Below are positions 14,271-21,977 of a stretch of 25,897 nucleotides of DNA, piece by piece. This DNA is from Candidatus Neomicrothrix sp. UBA7884 (lineage in GTDB: Bacteria > Actinomycetota > Acidimicrobiia > Acidimicrobiales > MedAcidi-G1): NCBI GenBank assembly GCA_002501135.1, contig DLRQ01000061.1, positions 1-25,897 of the forward strand. Reading direction: 5' to 3'. The notes beneath the pieces are model-generated. The model ran no database searches. It saw only the letters and a program-made list of their open reading frames with translations, and had not been told where the DNA came from. The number at the start of each line of letters is the position of its first letter. The stretch's first letter is position 1. Position numbers and translations under genes: made by a program.

Positions 14271-15809
14271 TCAGGCAAACCTGTTTGAGATCTCGTCTTG
14301 GTCCCAGAACCCTGGAAGCGGTCGATCGGGAGCACTCTCGGCATAGTGACGTAGACGTTCCACTGCCTCATCGTCGAACATCTCGACGGCATCAAAGAAT
14401 CCCGTTCCACCGACTGCCCTCATGGCACGGTCACCTTCGCTTCCGCTGCGTGGCAGCCGGGGTGTGAGCACCAGTAGCCGGGGGCGGTCCCGGGCTGAAT
14501 CGCCGGCGTGTCCGCTGGCCAGCACGTGGGCCCGCCCAAGGGTCTTCCAGAGGGCGTCGGTTCGTCGCATACCCGGCCTTGCGGTGGTGAACGCTCCAGA
14601 GACCTCCACGTACCACTGGCGGCCGACCGCCTTGTCGGTTACGAGAAACGAGAAGTGTGCGCCGAGATCGCGACGGACGACACCGGCTTTGACTATGTCA
14701 AAGCCCGCCTCGACCAGCACGGCCTCGGCGATGTCGGCTGCCTTCTTGCCCGATTCTGCAGCGCGTTCAAGCAGGTGCTCGGTGTCGTCGTGGCCGTTCA
14801 GGTCGGGAAACAGCCCGTCCTGTGGCCCGGCCCGGCCAGCCAGGTCGCTGCGGCGCCACTGGGCGACGGCACCCGCCTCAATGCGTTCCTTTTCGGTCCT
14901 GAGGCGTTCGCGTGCAAGGTCGATGTACTCGGATTCGAGGTCGTAGCCGGCACCGCGCCGTCCGGCCCGTAGTGCCGCAACGAGTGTGGAGCCGGAACCC
15001 AGGAACGGGTCAAGGACTAGGTCGTCGCGGTAGGTGTATAGGTCGATCAAACGCCTGGGCAGCTCAACAGGAAACGGGGCCGGATGGCCGACCCTGCTGG
15101 CCTGCTCCGGGTCGATGCGCCAGAGGTCGAGGGTGGCCTCCATGAACTCGTCTGTTGTGACGGTGCTCTCGTGGGGAAGGCCGTCCTCCTGGCGCTTCTT
15201 CGGCACACGTGCCCTGTCGAAGCGACCCTTGCTGGCGATGACGACCCGTTCGGTCATGTCACGGAGCACCGGATTCGCTGCCCTGCGAAATGACCCCCAA
15301 GCGACCGATCCCGTTGCGCCCTCGGCCTTCTGCCAGACGACCTCGCCCCTGAGGAGCAGTCCCAGATCGTCCTGGAGGATGCGGATGATGTCGGCCGAGA
15401 GGCTGCGGTAGGGCTTGCGACCCAGGTTGGCCACGTTGACGGCGATGCGGCCACCGGGTTCAAGCACCCTCACACATTCGGCGAACACCTCAGAGAGCAT
15501 CTCCAGGTACTCGAGGTATGAGGTCGGAATGCCGGGTGAGCCGTTACCGGCCACAGCCAGCTCGTACTCCTTGCCGACGAAGTAGGGCGGCGAGGTGACC
15601 ACGAGGGCGACCGACGAGTCGGGCAGGTGGTGCATGTCGCGGGCATCACCCAGGATGCAGCCGTCGCCCAGGTCTGGGGCATCGGCGATGGTGTCGTCAT
15701 CAGACACCTCTGGTGGCCGGAATCGGGCGTAGAAGGCCGACGAGTCGTGGTTCTCACGGCGGCCCACCCCGAAGGCCGTCGTTGCGGTTGGCTGGCGCTT
15801 CTCGCTCAC
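14271..15809 (-). CDS. Site-specific DNA methyltransferase (beta class) with extra C-terminal domain
   Basis: The protein is about 512 aa from GTG 15807-15809, which has AGGGGG 5 nt upstream; the frame stays open to 15884. The catalytic motif IV TSPPYF (SPPY 73-76) precedes the AdoMet motif I LDPFLGSGST (266-275), giving the beta-class order. SPPY is typical of N4-cytosine enzymes, though N6-adenine cannot be excluded. Other seen elements are GDARDMHHLPD, LEPGGRIAVNVANLG and HPAPFPVELPRRLIDLYT. After a linker (about 310-345) comes a second domain (about 346-512) with AEAVLVEAGFDIVKAGV, HFSFLVTDKAVGRQWYVEVSGAFTT and MRRTDALWKTLGRAHVL. Its alternating beta pattern resembles a PD-(D/E)xK nuclease core, but the catalytic Lys is not evident (EVS, not ExK). 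No separate restriction gene is nearby, so it may be a solitary methyltransferase. Confidence 0.88.
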   Translation of the reverse strand: MSEKRQPTATTAFGVGRRENHDSSAFYARFRPPEVSDDDTIADAPDLGDGCILGDARDMHHLPDSSVALVVTSPPYFVGKEYELAVAGNGSPGIPTSYLEYLEMLSEVFAECVRVLEPGGRIAVNVANLGRKPYRSLSADIIRILQDDLGLLLRGEVVWQKAEGATGSVAWGSFRRAANPVLRDMTERVVIASKGRFDRARVPKKRQEDGLPHESTVTTDEFMEATLDLWRIDPEQASRVGHPAPFPVELPRRLIDLYTYRDDLVLDPFLGSGSTLVAALRAGRRGAGYDLESEYIDLARERLRTEKERIEAGAVAQWRRSDLAGRAGPQDGLFPDLNGHDDTEHLLERAAESGKKAADIAEAVLVEAGFDIVKAGVVRRDLGAHFSFLVTDKAVGRQWYVEVSGAFTTARPGMRRTDALWKTLGRAHVLASGHAGDSARDRPRLLVLTPRLPRSGSEGDRAMRAVGGTGFFDAVEMFDDEAVERLRHYAESAPDRPLPGFWDQDEISNRFA

Positions 15810-15853
15810 GTGGACCCCCTTTCGGCTGGACCGGCCACGAAATGCCCGGTACT

Positions 15854-15861
15854 CAAGGCTA
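15854..15861 (-). promoter_or_regulatory. TAGCCTTG -10-like box for the methyltransferase gene
   Basis: TAGCCTTG reads on the minus strand 44 nt before the GTG start. The same octamer occurs upstream of serC (20807-20814), which suggests a shared -10-type element. No convincing -35 is seen. Confidence 0.3.
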
Positions 15862-15949
15862 CGCGACCCGCGCGCGCGGGCCACCTGGGGCCTTCACCAG
15901 CGCCTCTCAGAGCCTGTCGCACCCCTCTGGGATGATCCCCTCACGCCTT

Positions 15950-15968
15950 GCGGCCGGCTACCGGCCGC
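15950..15968 (+). promoter_or_regulatory. Perfect 8-bp GC hairpin/palindrome upstream of the 15997 gene
   Basis: GCGGCCGG, loop CTA, CCGGCCGC forms a perfect stem with a 3-nt loop in the divergent region between the methyltransferase and the unknown gene. It ends 28 nt before the GTG start. It could be an operator or a 5'-UTR structure. The rest of the 15810-15996 gap holds only the -10-like box and the ribosome-binding site. Confidence 0.4.
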
Positions 15969-15996
15969 CTCCCACACCTCATCAAGGGAGGCCCCA

Positions 15997-16710
15997 GTGG
16001 CCCTGCATCCGGTACCTTCAACAGCCGAGTTGGCTACTCGACTCGTCATGCTCGTCAACCCGGACCTGCCCCTCCTTGTCGGCGTTGTCAGACATCGCCG
16101 TGCCATCCAGGTCCTGAGAGAGCCCATCATCGACATGGCTGACCTCATCGGGCGCAGTGCTCCAGACTGCTGGGCTGCCGTGGGTCTGCATGTGTCAGGA
16201 CAGGTCTCACGAAATGGCGAGCCCGAGACGCCGCGTGCCGGGGTTCTCGACCTGCTGGGTCGAAAGGGCCCACCGGCTACAGCCATCGACTGGGGCAGTC
16301 GCGTCGAATTGCTCGAAGGTGGCAGGGGGCTGCTCACAGACCTTCTTCGCCGGTTGCTCGACCAGCCGATGCCTCCGCCGGCAGTCGACCCGATGCGCTT
16401 CCTCAGCCACATCTGGATCAACCGCGTTCTGACTACTGTCCTGGACCGTCCTCTCGGGTCTCCATCCCCCACCCCGGGAGACGTCTCCCGGATGTGCCCC
16501 GATCCGGTCGACGACTGGGCTCAGGTCCGCCGCCGCTGCTCCAACGGTTCTCTGGGAATTCCCGGGGTTGACCCGGCGGACGCTGGCTGGCTCGGTGACG
16601 GCTCGCTCTACCGTCTCGTCGAGTCGGGGCTCTCCGACCCGGTCGAGATCGTCGCTGACCTGACAGAGTTGCTGTCGCACGAGACCCTTGAGCACATGGG
16701 CCTCGGCTGA
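15997..16710 (+). CDS. Conserved-looking protein of unknown function
   Basis: This is a 237-aa protein I do not recognise. GTG 15997 is preceded by a strong AAGGGAGG ribosome-binding site (15984-15991, 5 nt spacing), and codon third positions are GC-rich, as in the neighbouring genes, so it is probably real. It has no signal peptide, membrane segment or Cys cluster. Visible features are a hydrophobic N-terminal stretch LVMLVNPDLPLLVGVVRHRRAIQVL, a central FLSHIWINRVLTTVLDRPL helix, a Pro-rich segment (SPSPTPGDVSRMCPDPVDDW) and an acidic helical C terminus. It is divergent from the methyltransferase and convergent with the GH-like gene 12 nt away. No function is proposed. Confidence 0.7.
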   Translation: MALHPVPSTAELATRLVMLVNPDLPLLVGVVRHRRAIQVLREPIIDMADLIGRSAPDCWAAVGLHVSGQVSRNGEPETPRAGVLDLLGRKGPPATAIDWGSRVELLEGGRGLLTDLLRRLLDQPMPPPAVDPMRFLSHIWINRVLTTVLDRPLGSPSPTPGDVSRMCPDPVDDWAQVRRRCSNGSLGIPGVDPADAGWLGDGSLYRLVESGLSDPVEIVADLTELLSHETLEHMGLG

Positions 16711-16722
16711 TGCACCCCGTTG

Positions 16723-17763
16723 CTATCCGATTCGCTGCTCAACGAAGAGTTCGGCCAGGCGTCTTCTGGCTGCATCTCCGGTGGTGGCCCAGTCGTAGAT
16801 TGAGCCACCCACCGCCCCCGTCTCCGACAGCGACTGAACAAACAGTTCCATGTCGTCCAGCCCCGCCAGAGGTTCGTCGGCGCCGTACACGTCGCCACTC
16901 TCGGCACCCACACCCCCGATGCCGTGCACCACCGCGCTCTCATTGCGCAGGTTCTGGCGCAGCAACCTGATGTTCTCGCCGCTGTAGTAGAGCGGATCAG
17001 CGTGTTCCTCGGTGCGGAACGACCAGTAGTTCATGGGAAGCCACACGTCGTAGACACCTGCAACGCCAGACCAGGGAAAGCCCGGCCAGAAGTCGGGGTT
17101 GATCTGGTCGGTCACTATCGGTGGCATCACGATGCCGCCGAGGACCGCGCTGCCAACCGCCTCACGCAGTCCCAGCGACAACAGGGTCAGGCGACGGCTG
17201 CGCTCCTCGGGGTCGTCTTCGAGTTCGCCCCTGTTCCACTCGATGTCGACAGCGAGGCCGTCAAAGCGGTGGCCCAGCACCTCAAACCGGTGAATCGCAA
17301 GGAGACGCTCGAGGTCCTCGTCGTCGGCGCTCCACTTGGGCAGGTACCAGCCGACCACGTCCAGGCCGTCTGCGTGGGCGTTCATCAGAAACTCTGCCAG
17401 AACCCACGGGTCGGTGGTTGGCCCGGTTGCCCGGTCGTCAGAGCGTGCAGCCTGCATGAACAGGGTCTGAACCCCGGCGGCCACCATCTCGGCTGTGTCA
17501 CCAGGTGGCACCGACGGCCTCCCCGACGTGTAGGCAGGATCTGCGTCATACGAATCGACCCAGGCGCCAAGGCCGTAGTAGGGGCCTACGCCGACGGTGT
17601 ACTGCTCGGCCACGACAAGGTTCGGCGACACCTCGGACAGCGGCTCGGCCGACACCCTGGTCATCGACAGGTCACCTGACCCGCCAATTGCAATGGCAGC
17701 CACAAGCGCCGCCAGGCCCACGACAGCCAGGACGGCAAGTGCACCGGGGTGACGGATTTCCAC
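16723..17763 (-). CDS. Membrane-anchored glycoside-hydrolase-like TIM-barrel protein
   Basis: The 346-aa protein begins with an uncleaved-looking membrane anchor (ALAVLAVVGLAALVAAIAIGG, about 8-28), which puts the rest outside the membrane. The barrel-like body has successive strand ends: YYGLGAWVDSYD (about 62-73), GLDVVGWYLPKW (133-144), FDGLAVDIEW (167-176, with Asp173 and Glu175 as candidate acid residues), LGGIVMPPI and YDVWLPMNYW. This pattern resembles putative glycosyl-hydrolase (DUF4015/GH13-like barrel) proteins, but I cannot name a specific family or substrate. GTG 17761-17763 lies 6 nt after a TAGCGT box, so it is probably leaderless. It is divergent from the exported amidohydrolase and convergent with the unknown gene. 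Confidence 0.7.
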   Translation of the reverse strand: MEIRHPGALAVLAVVGLAALVAAIAIGGSGDLSMTRVSAEPLSEVSPNLVVAEQYTVGVGPYYGLGAWVDSYDADPAYTSGRPSVPPGDTAEMVAAGVQTLFMQAARSDDRATGPTTDPWVLAEFLMNAHADGLDVVGWYLPKWSADDEDLERLLAIHRFEVLGHRFDGLAVDIEWNRGELEDDPEERSRRLTLLSLGLREAVGSAVLGGIVMPPIVTDQINPDFWPGFPWSGVAGVYDVWLPMNYWSFRTEEHADPLYYSGENIRLLRQNLRNESAVVHGIGGVGAESGDVYGADEPLAGLDDMELFVQSLSETGAVGGSIYDWATTGDAARRRLAELFVEQRIG

Positions 17764-17775
17764 GATCCAACGCTA
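17764..17775 (-). promoter_or_regulatory. Leaderless -10 box for the GH-like gene
   Basis: TAGCGT (17770-17775, minus strand) is followed by 6 nt and then GTG at 17763. No Shine-Dalgarno intervenes. The -35 region is not recognisable. Confidence 0.45.
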
Positions 17776-17844
17776 GCCAGTTGCCGGTGACCGGTGGCCG
17801 CGCCAGAAGCGGCCCGGTGCCGTGTACGCGGTCGGCTCCACCGG

Positions 17845-17857
17845 TAACGTCGCCCTG
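17845..17857 (+). promoter_or_regulatory. -10-like box for the amidohydrolase gene
   Basis: TAACGT (17845-17850) lies 7 nt before ATG 17858, and no Shine-Dalgarno is seen. It mirrors the divergent leaderless box about 70 nt away, so the short 17764-17857 gap appears to hold back-to-back promoters. Confidence 0.4.
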
Positions 17858-19477
17858 ATGGAGGACCAGCCACCCGACGACGGGAGCACGCCTGTCGAGT
17901 CGGGACCTGCCGCCATTGCACGTCGCAGGGTGCTGTTCGGCCTGGGCTTCGGTGCAGCCAACCTTGCCCTTCTGCGGCGTTTGAGCACCCGGCCTACGCG
18001 GCTCTCGGCCACACCGGTCACAGCACCTTCATCGGTCCCGGCTACCCCGTCAACGACCGGCGCGCCGGCAGCCACCACGCCCACAGTTCCACCAGTTCTC
18101 GATGATTCAATCGGGGTAGTCACCGACGACCATGTCTATGACACGGTGATCGTAGGCGGCCGGGTAATCGACCCCGACTCGGGGTTTGATGCGGTGGCCC
18201 ACGTGGGTATCGACGGAGAAACGATCACGCGGATCAGCCTCGAACCCCTTTCCGCCTCGGGAACCATCGACGCCACCGGCCTCGTCGTGTCGCCGGGCTT
18301 TATCGACATCCTCTCGTACCCACCCAACGGATACGGCGAGTGGTTCAAGGTCGCCGACGGTGTCACCACCAATTTGAATCTCCACGGCATCGATGATCCG
18401 ATGACCGACTTCCTCAACAAGGCAGCAGACAACGATCCTCCGGTCAACTACGGAGGCGCCGCCGACCAGTATGAGCACCGCAAGATCATGGAGTTGGGAA
18501 TCGGCAGGGCCCGCGGAGACGATCTCGACGAGCTGGTCAGCCGGGCCGAGGCCGACGTCCTGGCCGGTGCGCTGGGCATCCACGAGCAGCCCGAGTACAC
18601 CGTCGACGTCAGCTTCGACGAGATGCTCCGCCACGGTGAGGTGGCTGCCCGTTACTCGGTGCCACTGTGCCTGCACGTCCGGTACTCGGAGAACCTCACG
18701 CCGGGCACCCAGGAGGAGGCCCTCGACGAGGCCATCAGGGTCGCCACCCAGACGGGTTGTCGACTCCACATCGAGCACATCAACTCCACCGGCGGTACCG
18801 GTCGGATGGCCGAGGCCATCGCACAGTTGGAGGCGGCACGCTCTTCGGGAATCCTGATTTCGGCCTGCACCTATCCATACACTTTCTGGGCTACCAGCGC
18901 AGCTACCGCCCGCTACGACAATTTTCGGGAAAAGTACGGCATCTCGTGGGGTGACCTCCAGATTGCGGGCACCAACGAACGCCTTACCGAGGAGACCTTC
19001 AACGCCGCCCGCAGGGAATACAAGTTGACGGCAGCCTTTGCAATGAGCGACGACGACATCGACACCTCGCTGCTCACCCCATGGGTGATGATCGGCTCCG
19101 ATGCAATTCTGGAACGGCCACATAACAACCACCCCCGCTCCACGGGTTGTTTCAGCCGGGTGCTCGGCCACTACGTACGCGAGCGTGGTCTGCTCTCCCT
19201 GCCCGACGCTCTGGCCAGAATGACGATCCTCCCGGCCCGGATGCTGGGCGACATCAGTTCCGACATGGCACGGCGGGGTCGCATCCAGTCGGGTGCTGTC
19301 GCCGACATCACCGTCTTTGACCCGGCGACCATCATCGACAGGTCGACCATTGCCGACCCGGCCCGTGAGGCCGAAGGTGTGCGCCACGTGCTGGTCGCTG
19401 GTCGGGCCGTTCGGACCAACGGTGTCAACAACCGGGACGTGAGGCCAGGCGTACCGATCCTGCGCGACCTGACATGA
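17858..19477 (+). CDS. Exported amidohydrolase, N-acyl-D-amino-acid deacylase-like, with atypical metal site
   Basis: The protein is 539 aa from ATG 17858. N-terminal ARRRVLFGLGFGAANLALL (21-39) looks like a Tat signal or anchor, followed by an extracellular-style Thr/Pro/Ser/Ala linker (about 50-80). The amidohydrolase body starts at DTVIVGGRVIDPDSG and ends with RGRIQSGAVADITVFDP. It aligns by motif with D-aminoacylase/N-acyl-D-Glu deacylases: GVTTNLNLHGIDD, LCLHVRYSE (His273), RLHIEHINSTGG (His304/307) and MIGSDAI (Asp415). The usual HxH after PGFID is missing: FIDILSY (148-154) has Leu and Tyr there, and the bridging Cys position appears to be HG. It may be a one-metal or altered-chemistry member. 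Its stop overlaps the CapA-like start (ATGA), so the two are probably coupled. The substrate is not known. Confidence 0.78.
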   Translation: MEDQPPDDGSTPVESGPAAIARRRVLFGLGFGAANLALLRRLSTRPTRLSATPVTAPSSVPATPSTTGAPAATTPTVPPVLDDSIGVVTDDHVYDTVIVGGRVIDPDSGFDAVAHVGIDGETITRISLEPLSASGTIDATGLVVSPGFIDILSYPPNGYGEWFKVADGVTTNLNLHGIDDPMTDFLNKAADNDPPVNYGGAADQYEHRKIMELGIGRARGDDLDELVSRAEADVLAGALGIHEQPEYTVDVSFDEMLRHGEVAARYSVPLCLHVRYSENLTPGTQEEALDEAIRVATQTGCRLHIEHINSTGGTGRMAEAIAQLEAARSSGILISACTYPYTFWATSAATARYDNFREKYGISWGDLQIAGTNERLTEETFNAARREYKLTAAFAMSDDDIDTSLLTPWVMIGSDAILERPHNNHPRSTGCFSRVLGHYVRERGLLSLPDALARMTILPARMLGDISSDMARRGRIQSGAVADITVFDPATIIDRSTIADPAREAEGVRHVLVAGRAVRTNGVNNRDVRPGVPILRDLT

Positions 19478-20778
19478 GCGACCCCACCGGTATCGACCCA
19501 GAACACGACGTCATGTCCGAGACAGAGCGTCGGGTGGCATGGCATCTGACCAGGATGCTCATGGCCTTCTTCGCCGTTGCACTCGTGATGATCTGGGCGG
19601 ACCTGTCGATTGACCTGACAACGCTCACCGGGGTCAGCCACGACGAGAATGGTCCGACTCCTGCCGCCACAACAGCACCTTCCGAGTCGCCAGCCGACGG
19701 CGGGTCCGAAGCCACCCTCCCCCCGGAAGTTCCCACCACCACGACACTCCCGTTCGAGGCACGCACCTTCACAATGGTGGCTACCGGCGACCTGCTCGTC
19801 CACGAGTACGTGGCCGACATGGCCGGCTTCTACGGCAACGACGGTGGCTACGACTTCAACCCCATGTTCAGACGTGTCCAGCCCGTGCTGGCGGGTGCCG
19901 ACCTCGCCATCTGCCACCTGGAGACACCGCTGTCTGAGGACAACAGCGACCTCGTCTACTACCCGAACTTCCGGGTGCCGTTCGAGCTGGCAGATGCCAT
20001 CGGTGCGGCTGGCTACGACGGCTGCTCGGTGGCATCCAACCACAGCCTGGATGCCGGTGTCTCAGGTGTGCGTGCCACCCTGAGCCATCTGGACCGGGCG
20101 GGTGTGGCCCATGCCGGCATGGCCCTCGACGAAACCGGGGCAGGGCCGGCCTGGTTCGCCCCAGGCAGCATCTCTGTGGCTCACCTGTCCTACACCGACA
20201 TCATGAACGGGGCCTCACTTCCAACCGACCCGCCATGGCTGGTCGGAAGCCTCGATCCGGTGAAGGTTGTGGCCGACGCCGAGGCGGCGGTGGCCGAGGG
20301 TGCCGAGTTCGTCGTGGTCAGCATCCACTGGGGCGTTGAGTACCAGAGCGAACCCACGGACAGGCAGGCTGAGGTGTCGGCAAAGCTCCTCGCATCTCCG
20401 GCGATCGACCTGCTGATCGGCCACCAGGCACACGTGATCCAGCCCGTGTTGCGGTTCTCAGACAAGTACGCGGTAATCGGGTTGGGCAACTTCCTCTCGA
20501 ACCAACCGGGTGATGAGCGCAGGAACTGTCGCCCGGAGTGCCCTGACTCCACCCAGGACGGTGTGGTCGCATGGTTCGCCGTAGCCGACCGGCCCGATGG
20601 TTCGGTTGCCGTGGTAGATGCCGGCTACGTGCCCACGTGGGTCGACCGCGCCACCTACGAGATAGTGCCGCTCGGCATTGACAACCCGCCCGGCGCTGAT
20701 CCAGCGGTACTGGCCGAGTCGGAGGGGCGTACGGCATCGGTGCTCGAGCCCACCCTTCGCCGCATCACCTTCGACTGA
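19474..20778 (+). CDS. CapA-family protein, membrane-anchored
   Basis: The 434-aa protein of the CapA/PgsA family (poly-gamma-glutamate synthesis or metallophosphatase-like fold) has a single N-terminal transmembrane segment (about 27-41). A Thr/Pro/Ser-rich linker (about 58-93) leads to an external domain. Motifs are TMVATGDLLVHEYV (about 100-113), DLAICHLETPLS, VASNHSLDAG, HLSYT, VVSIHWGVEY, LLIGHQAHVIQPV and IGLGNFLSNQ. Many CapA homologues have no proven link to polyglutamate, so this is a family call only. ATG 19474 overlaps the amidohydrolase stop by 4 nt. No capB/capC genes are nearby. The shared linker style suggests both products work at the cell surface. Confidence 0.85.
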   Translation: MSDPTGIDPEHDVMSETERRVAWHLTRMLMAFFAVALVMIWADLSIDLTTLTGVSHDENGPTPAATTAPSESPADGGSEATLPPEVPTTTTLPFEARTFTMVATGDLLVHEYVADMAGFYGNDGGYDFNPMFRRVQPVLAGADLAICHLETPLSEDNSDLVYYPNFRVPFELADAIGAAGYDGCSVASNHSLDAGVSGVRATLSHLDRAGVAHAGMALDETGAGPAWFAPGSISVAHLSYTDIMNGASLPTDPPWLVGSLDPVKVVADAEAAVAEGAEFVVVSIHWGVEYQSEPTDRQAEVSAKLLASPAIDLLIGHQAHVIQPVLRFSDKYAVIGLGNFLSNQPGDERRNCRPECPDSTQDGVVAWFAVADRPDGSVAVVDAGYVPTWVDRATYEIVPLGIDNPPGADPAVLAESEGRTASVLEPTLRRITFD

Positions 20779-20806
20779 GCCGTACCGGCCCATCCGTCAC
20801 CGCCGC

Positions 20807-20814
20807 TAGCCTTG
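20807..20814 (+). promoter_or_regulatory. TAGCCTTG -10-like box upstream of serC
   Basis: The octamer lies 66 nt before the serC ATG in the 102-nt gap after the CapA-like gene and matches the motif before the methyltransferase gene. No clear -35 is present. Confidence 0.3.
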
Positions 20815-20880
20815 CGGGGTCAGCGACCACGACCCTGTATCCCGCCTCGGCCGGACCGGGCTCGACCAAGGGAGCAATCC

Positions 20881-21972
20881 ATGACCACCTCCACCCGGGT
20901 CCACAACTTCTGTGCGGGCCCCTGCACCCTCCCGGTGAGCGTCCTCGAAGAGGTTCGTGACGAAATGCTCGACTTCGGCGGCACCGGCATGTCGATAGTT
21001 GAGGCCAGCCACCGTGCAGGTGCATACGACGCCGTGCACATGGGTGCCCTTGCCGACTTCAGGGAACTGGCCTCGGTGCCGGACGAGTTCACCATCTTGT
21101 TTCTTCAGGGCGGGGCAAGCCTCCAGTTCGGGCTGGTTCCCATGAACCTCCTGGCCCCTGATGACACCGCCGGGTATGTGGACACGGGGACGTGGGGCGG
21201 AAAGGCACTGTCCGAGGCCCGTCTGGTTGCCGACGTCTACGACGCATGGAGTGGCGTCGACGACGACTTCTCCCGGATGCCCGGGGCCGATGAGATTCAG
21301 GTCCGGGAGGGCGCCAGGTTCGTGCACCTGGCAAGCAACGAGACGATCGGCGGAATCCGCTTTCCGGACTTCCCCGAGGTGGGCCTGCCGCTGGTTGCAG
21401 ACATGAGCTCCGACTTCCTAAGCCGCCCGATCGACTGGGGTCGCTTCGACCTCGTTTACGGGGGAGCCCAGAAGAACCTTGGCCCGGCCGGTCTGGCAGT
21501 TGTCGTGGTCCGCACCGACCTGCTGGGCCGCAGCTGTCGTGATCTTGTCTCCTATCTCGACTACCGAACACATGCCTCTGCTGACTCAATGGCCAACACG
21601 CCTCCGATGTTTCCCGTCTACGTGATGGGCAAGGTCCTCGCCTGGATGAAGGCCTCTGGCGGTCTCGGCGAGTTCGAGCGACGTGCAGCCCGGCGTGCGG
21701 ACCTCGTCTACGGGGCGATCGACGGTAGTGACGGCTGGTACCGGTCGCCTGTGGATGTGGCCTCCAGGTCGCACATGAACATCGTGTTCCGGCTGCCCGA
21801 CGAGGACCTTGAGCAGCGCTTTGTGGCTGAGGCCGCCGCTGCCGGAATGGTGAACCTGAAGGGTCACCGCAGCGTCGGCGGCATCAGGGCAAGTGTCTAC
21901 AACGCAATGCCCGTCGAGAGTGTCGAGACACTCGTTGGGTTCATGGCCGACTTCAGGTCGGCCAATGCCTGA
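20881..21972 (+). CDS. serC: Phosphoserine aminotransferase
   Basis: This 363-aa PLP enzyme converts 3-phosphohydroxypyruvate and glutamate to O-phosphoserine in serine synthesis. The N terminus VHNFCAGPCTLPVSVLEEV, GMSIVEASHR, LFLQGGASLQFGLVPMNLL, VHLASNETIGG and ADMSSDFLSRPIDW precede the PLP lysine in YGGAQKNLGPAG (Lys198). The C-terminal HRSVGGIRASVYNAMP motif is intact. It resembles the E. coli/Bacillus SerC type rather than the mycobacterial one, to judge from these motifs. ATG 20881 has AAGGGAG 6 nt upstream; the longer open frame from 20812 starts within the -10-like box and is less likely. It converges with the PEP-utilising protein gene, 5 nt apart. Confidence 0.94.
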   Translation: MTTSTRVHNFCAGPCTLPVSVLEEVRDEMLDFGGTGMSIVEASHRAGAYDAVHMGALADFRELASVPDEFTILFLQGGASLQFGLVPMNLLAPDDTAGYVDTGTWGGKALSEARLVADVYDAWSGVDDDFSRMPGADEIQVREGARFVHLASNETIGGIRFPDFPEVGLPLVADMSSDFLSRPIDWGRFDLVYGGAQKNLGPAGLAVVVVRTDLLGRSCRDLVSYLDYRTHASADSMANTPPMFPVYVMGKVLAWMKASGGLGEFERRAARRADLVYGAIDGSDGWYRSPVDVASRSHMNIVFRLPDEDLEQRFVAEAAAAGMVNLKGHRSVGGIRASVYNAMPVESVETLVGFMADFRSANA

Positions 21973-21977
21973 GTGGT

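Noticed and set aside
16924..17679. Plus-strand frame of about 250 codons inside the GH-like gene
   Set aside because: Composition-driven shadow; the minus-strand product has a membrane anchor and barrel-like strand motifs.
18107..19387. Long open frame (about 426 codons) antisense to the amidohydrolase
   Set aside because: GC-rich third positions make long antisense frames common; the product has no recognisable motif, while the plus strand encodes a clear enzyme.
19171..20043. Minus-strand frame across the amidohydrolase/CapA junction
   Set aside because: It spans two genuine plus-strand genes and has no family features.
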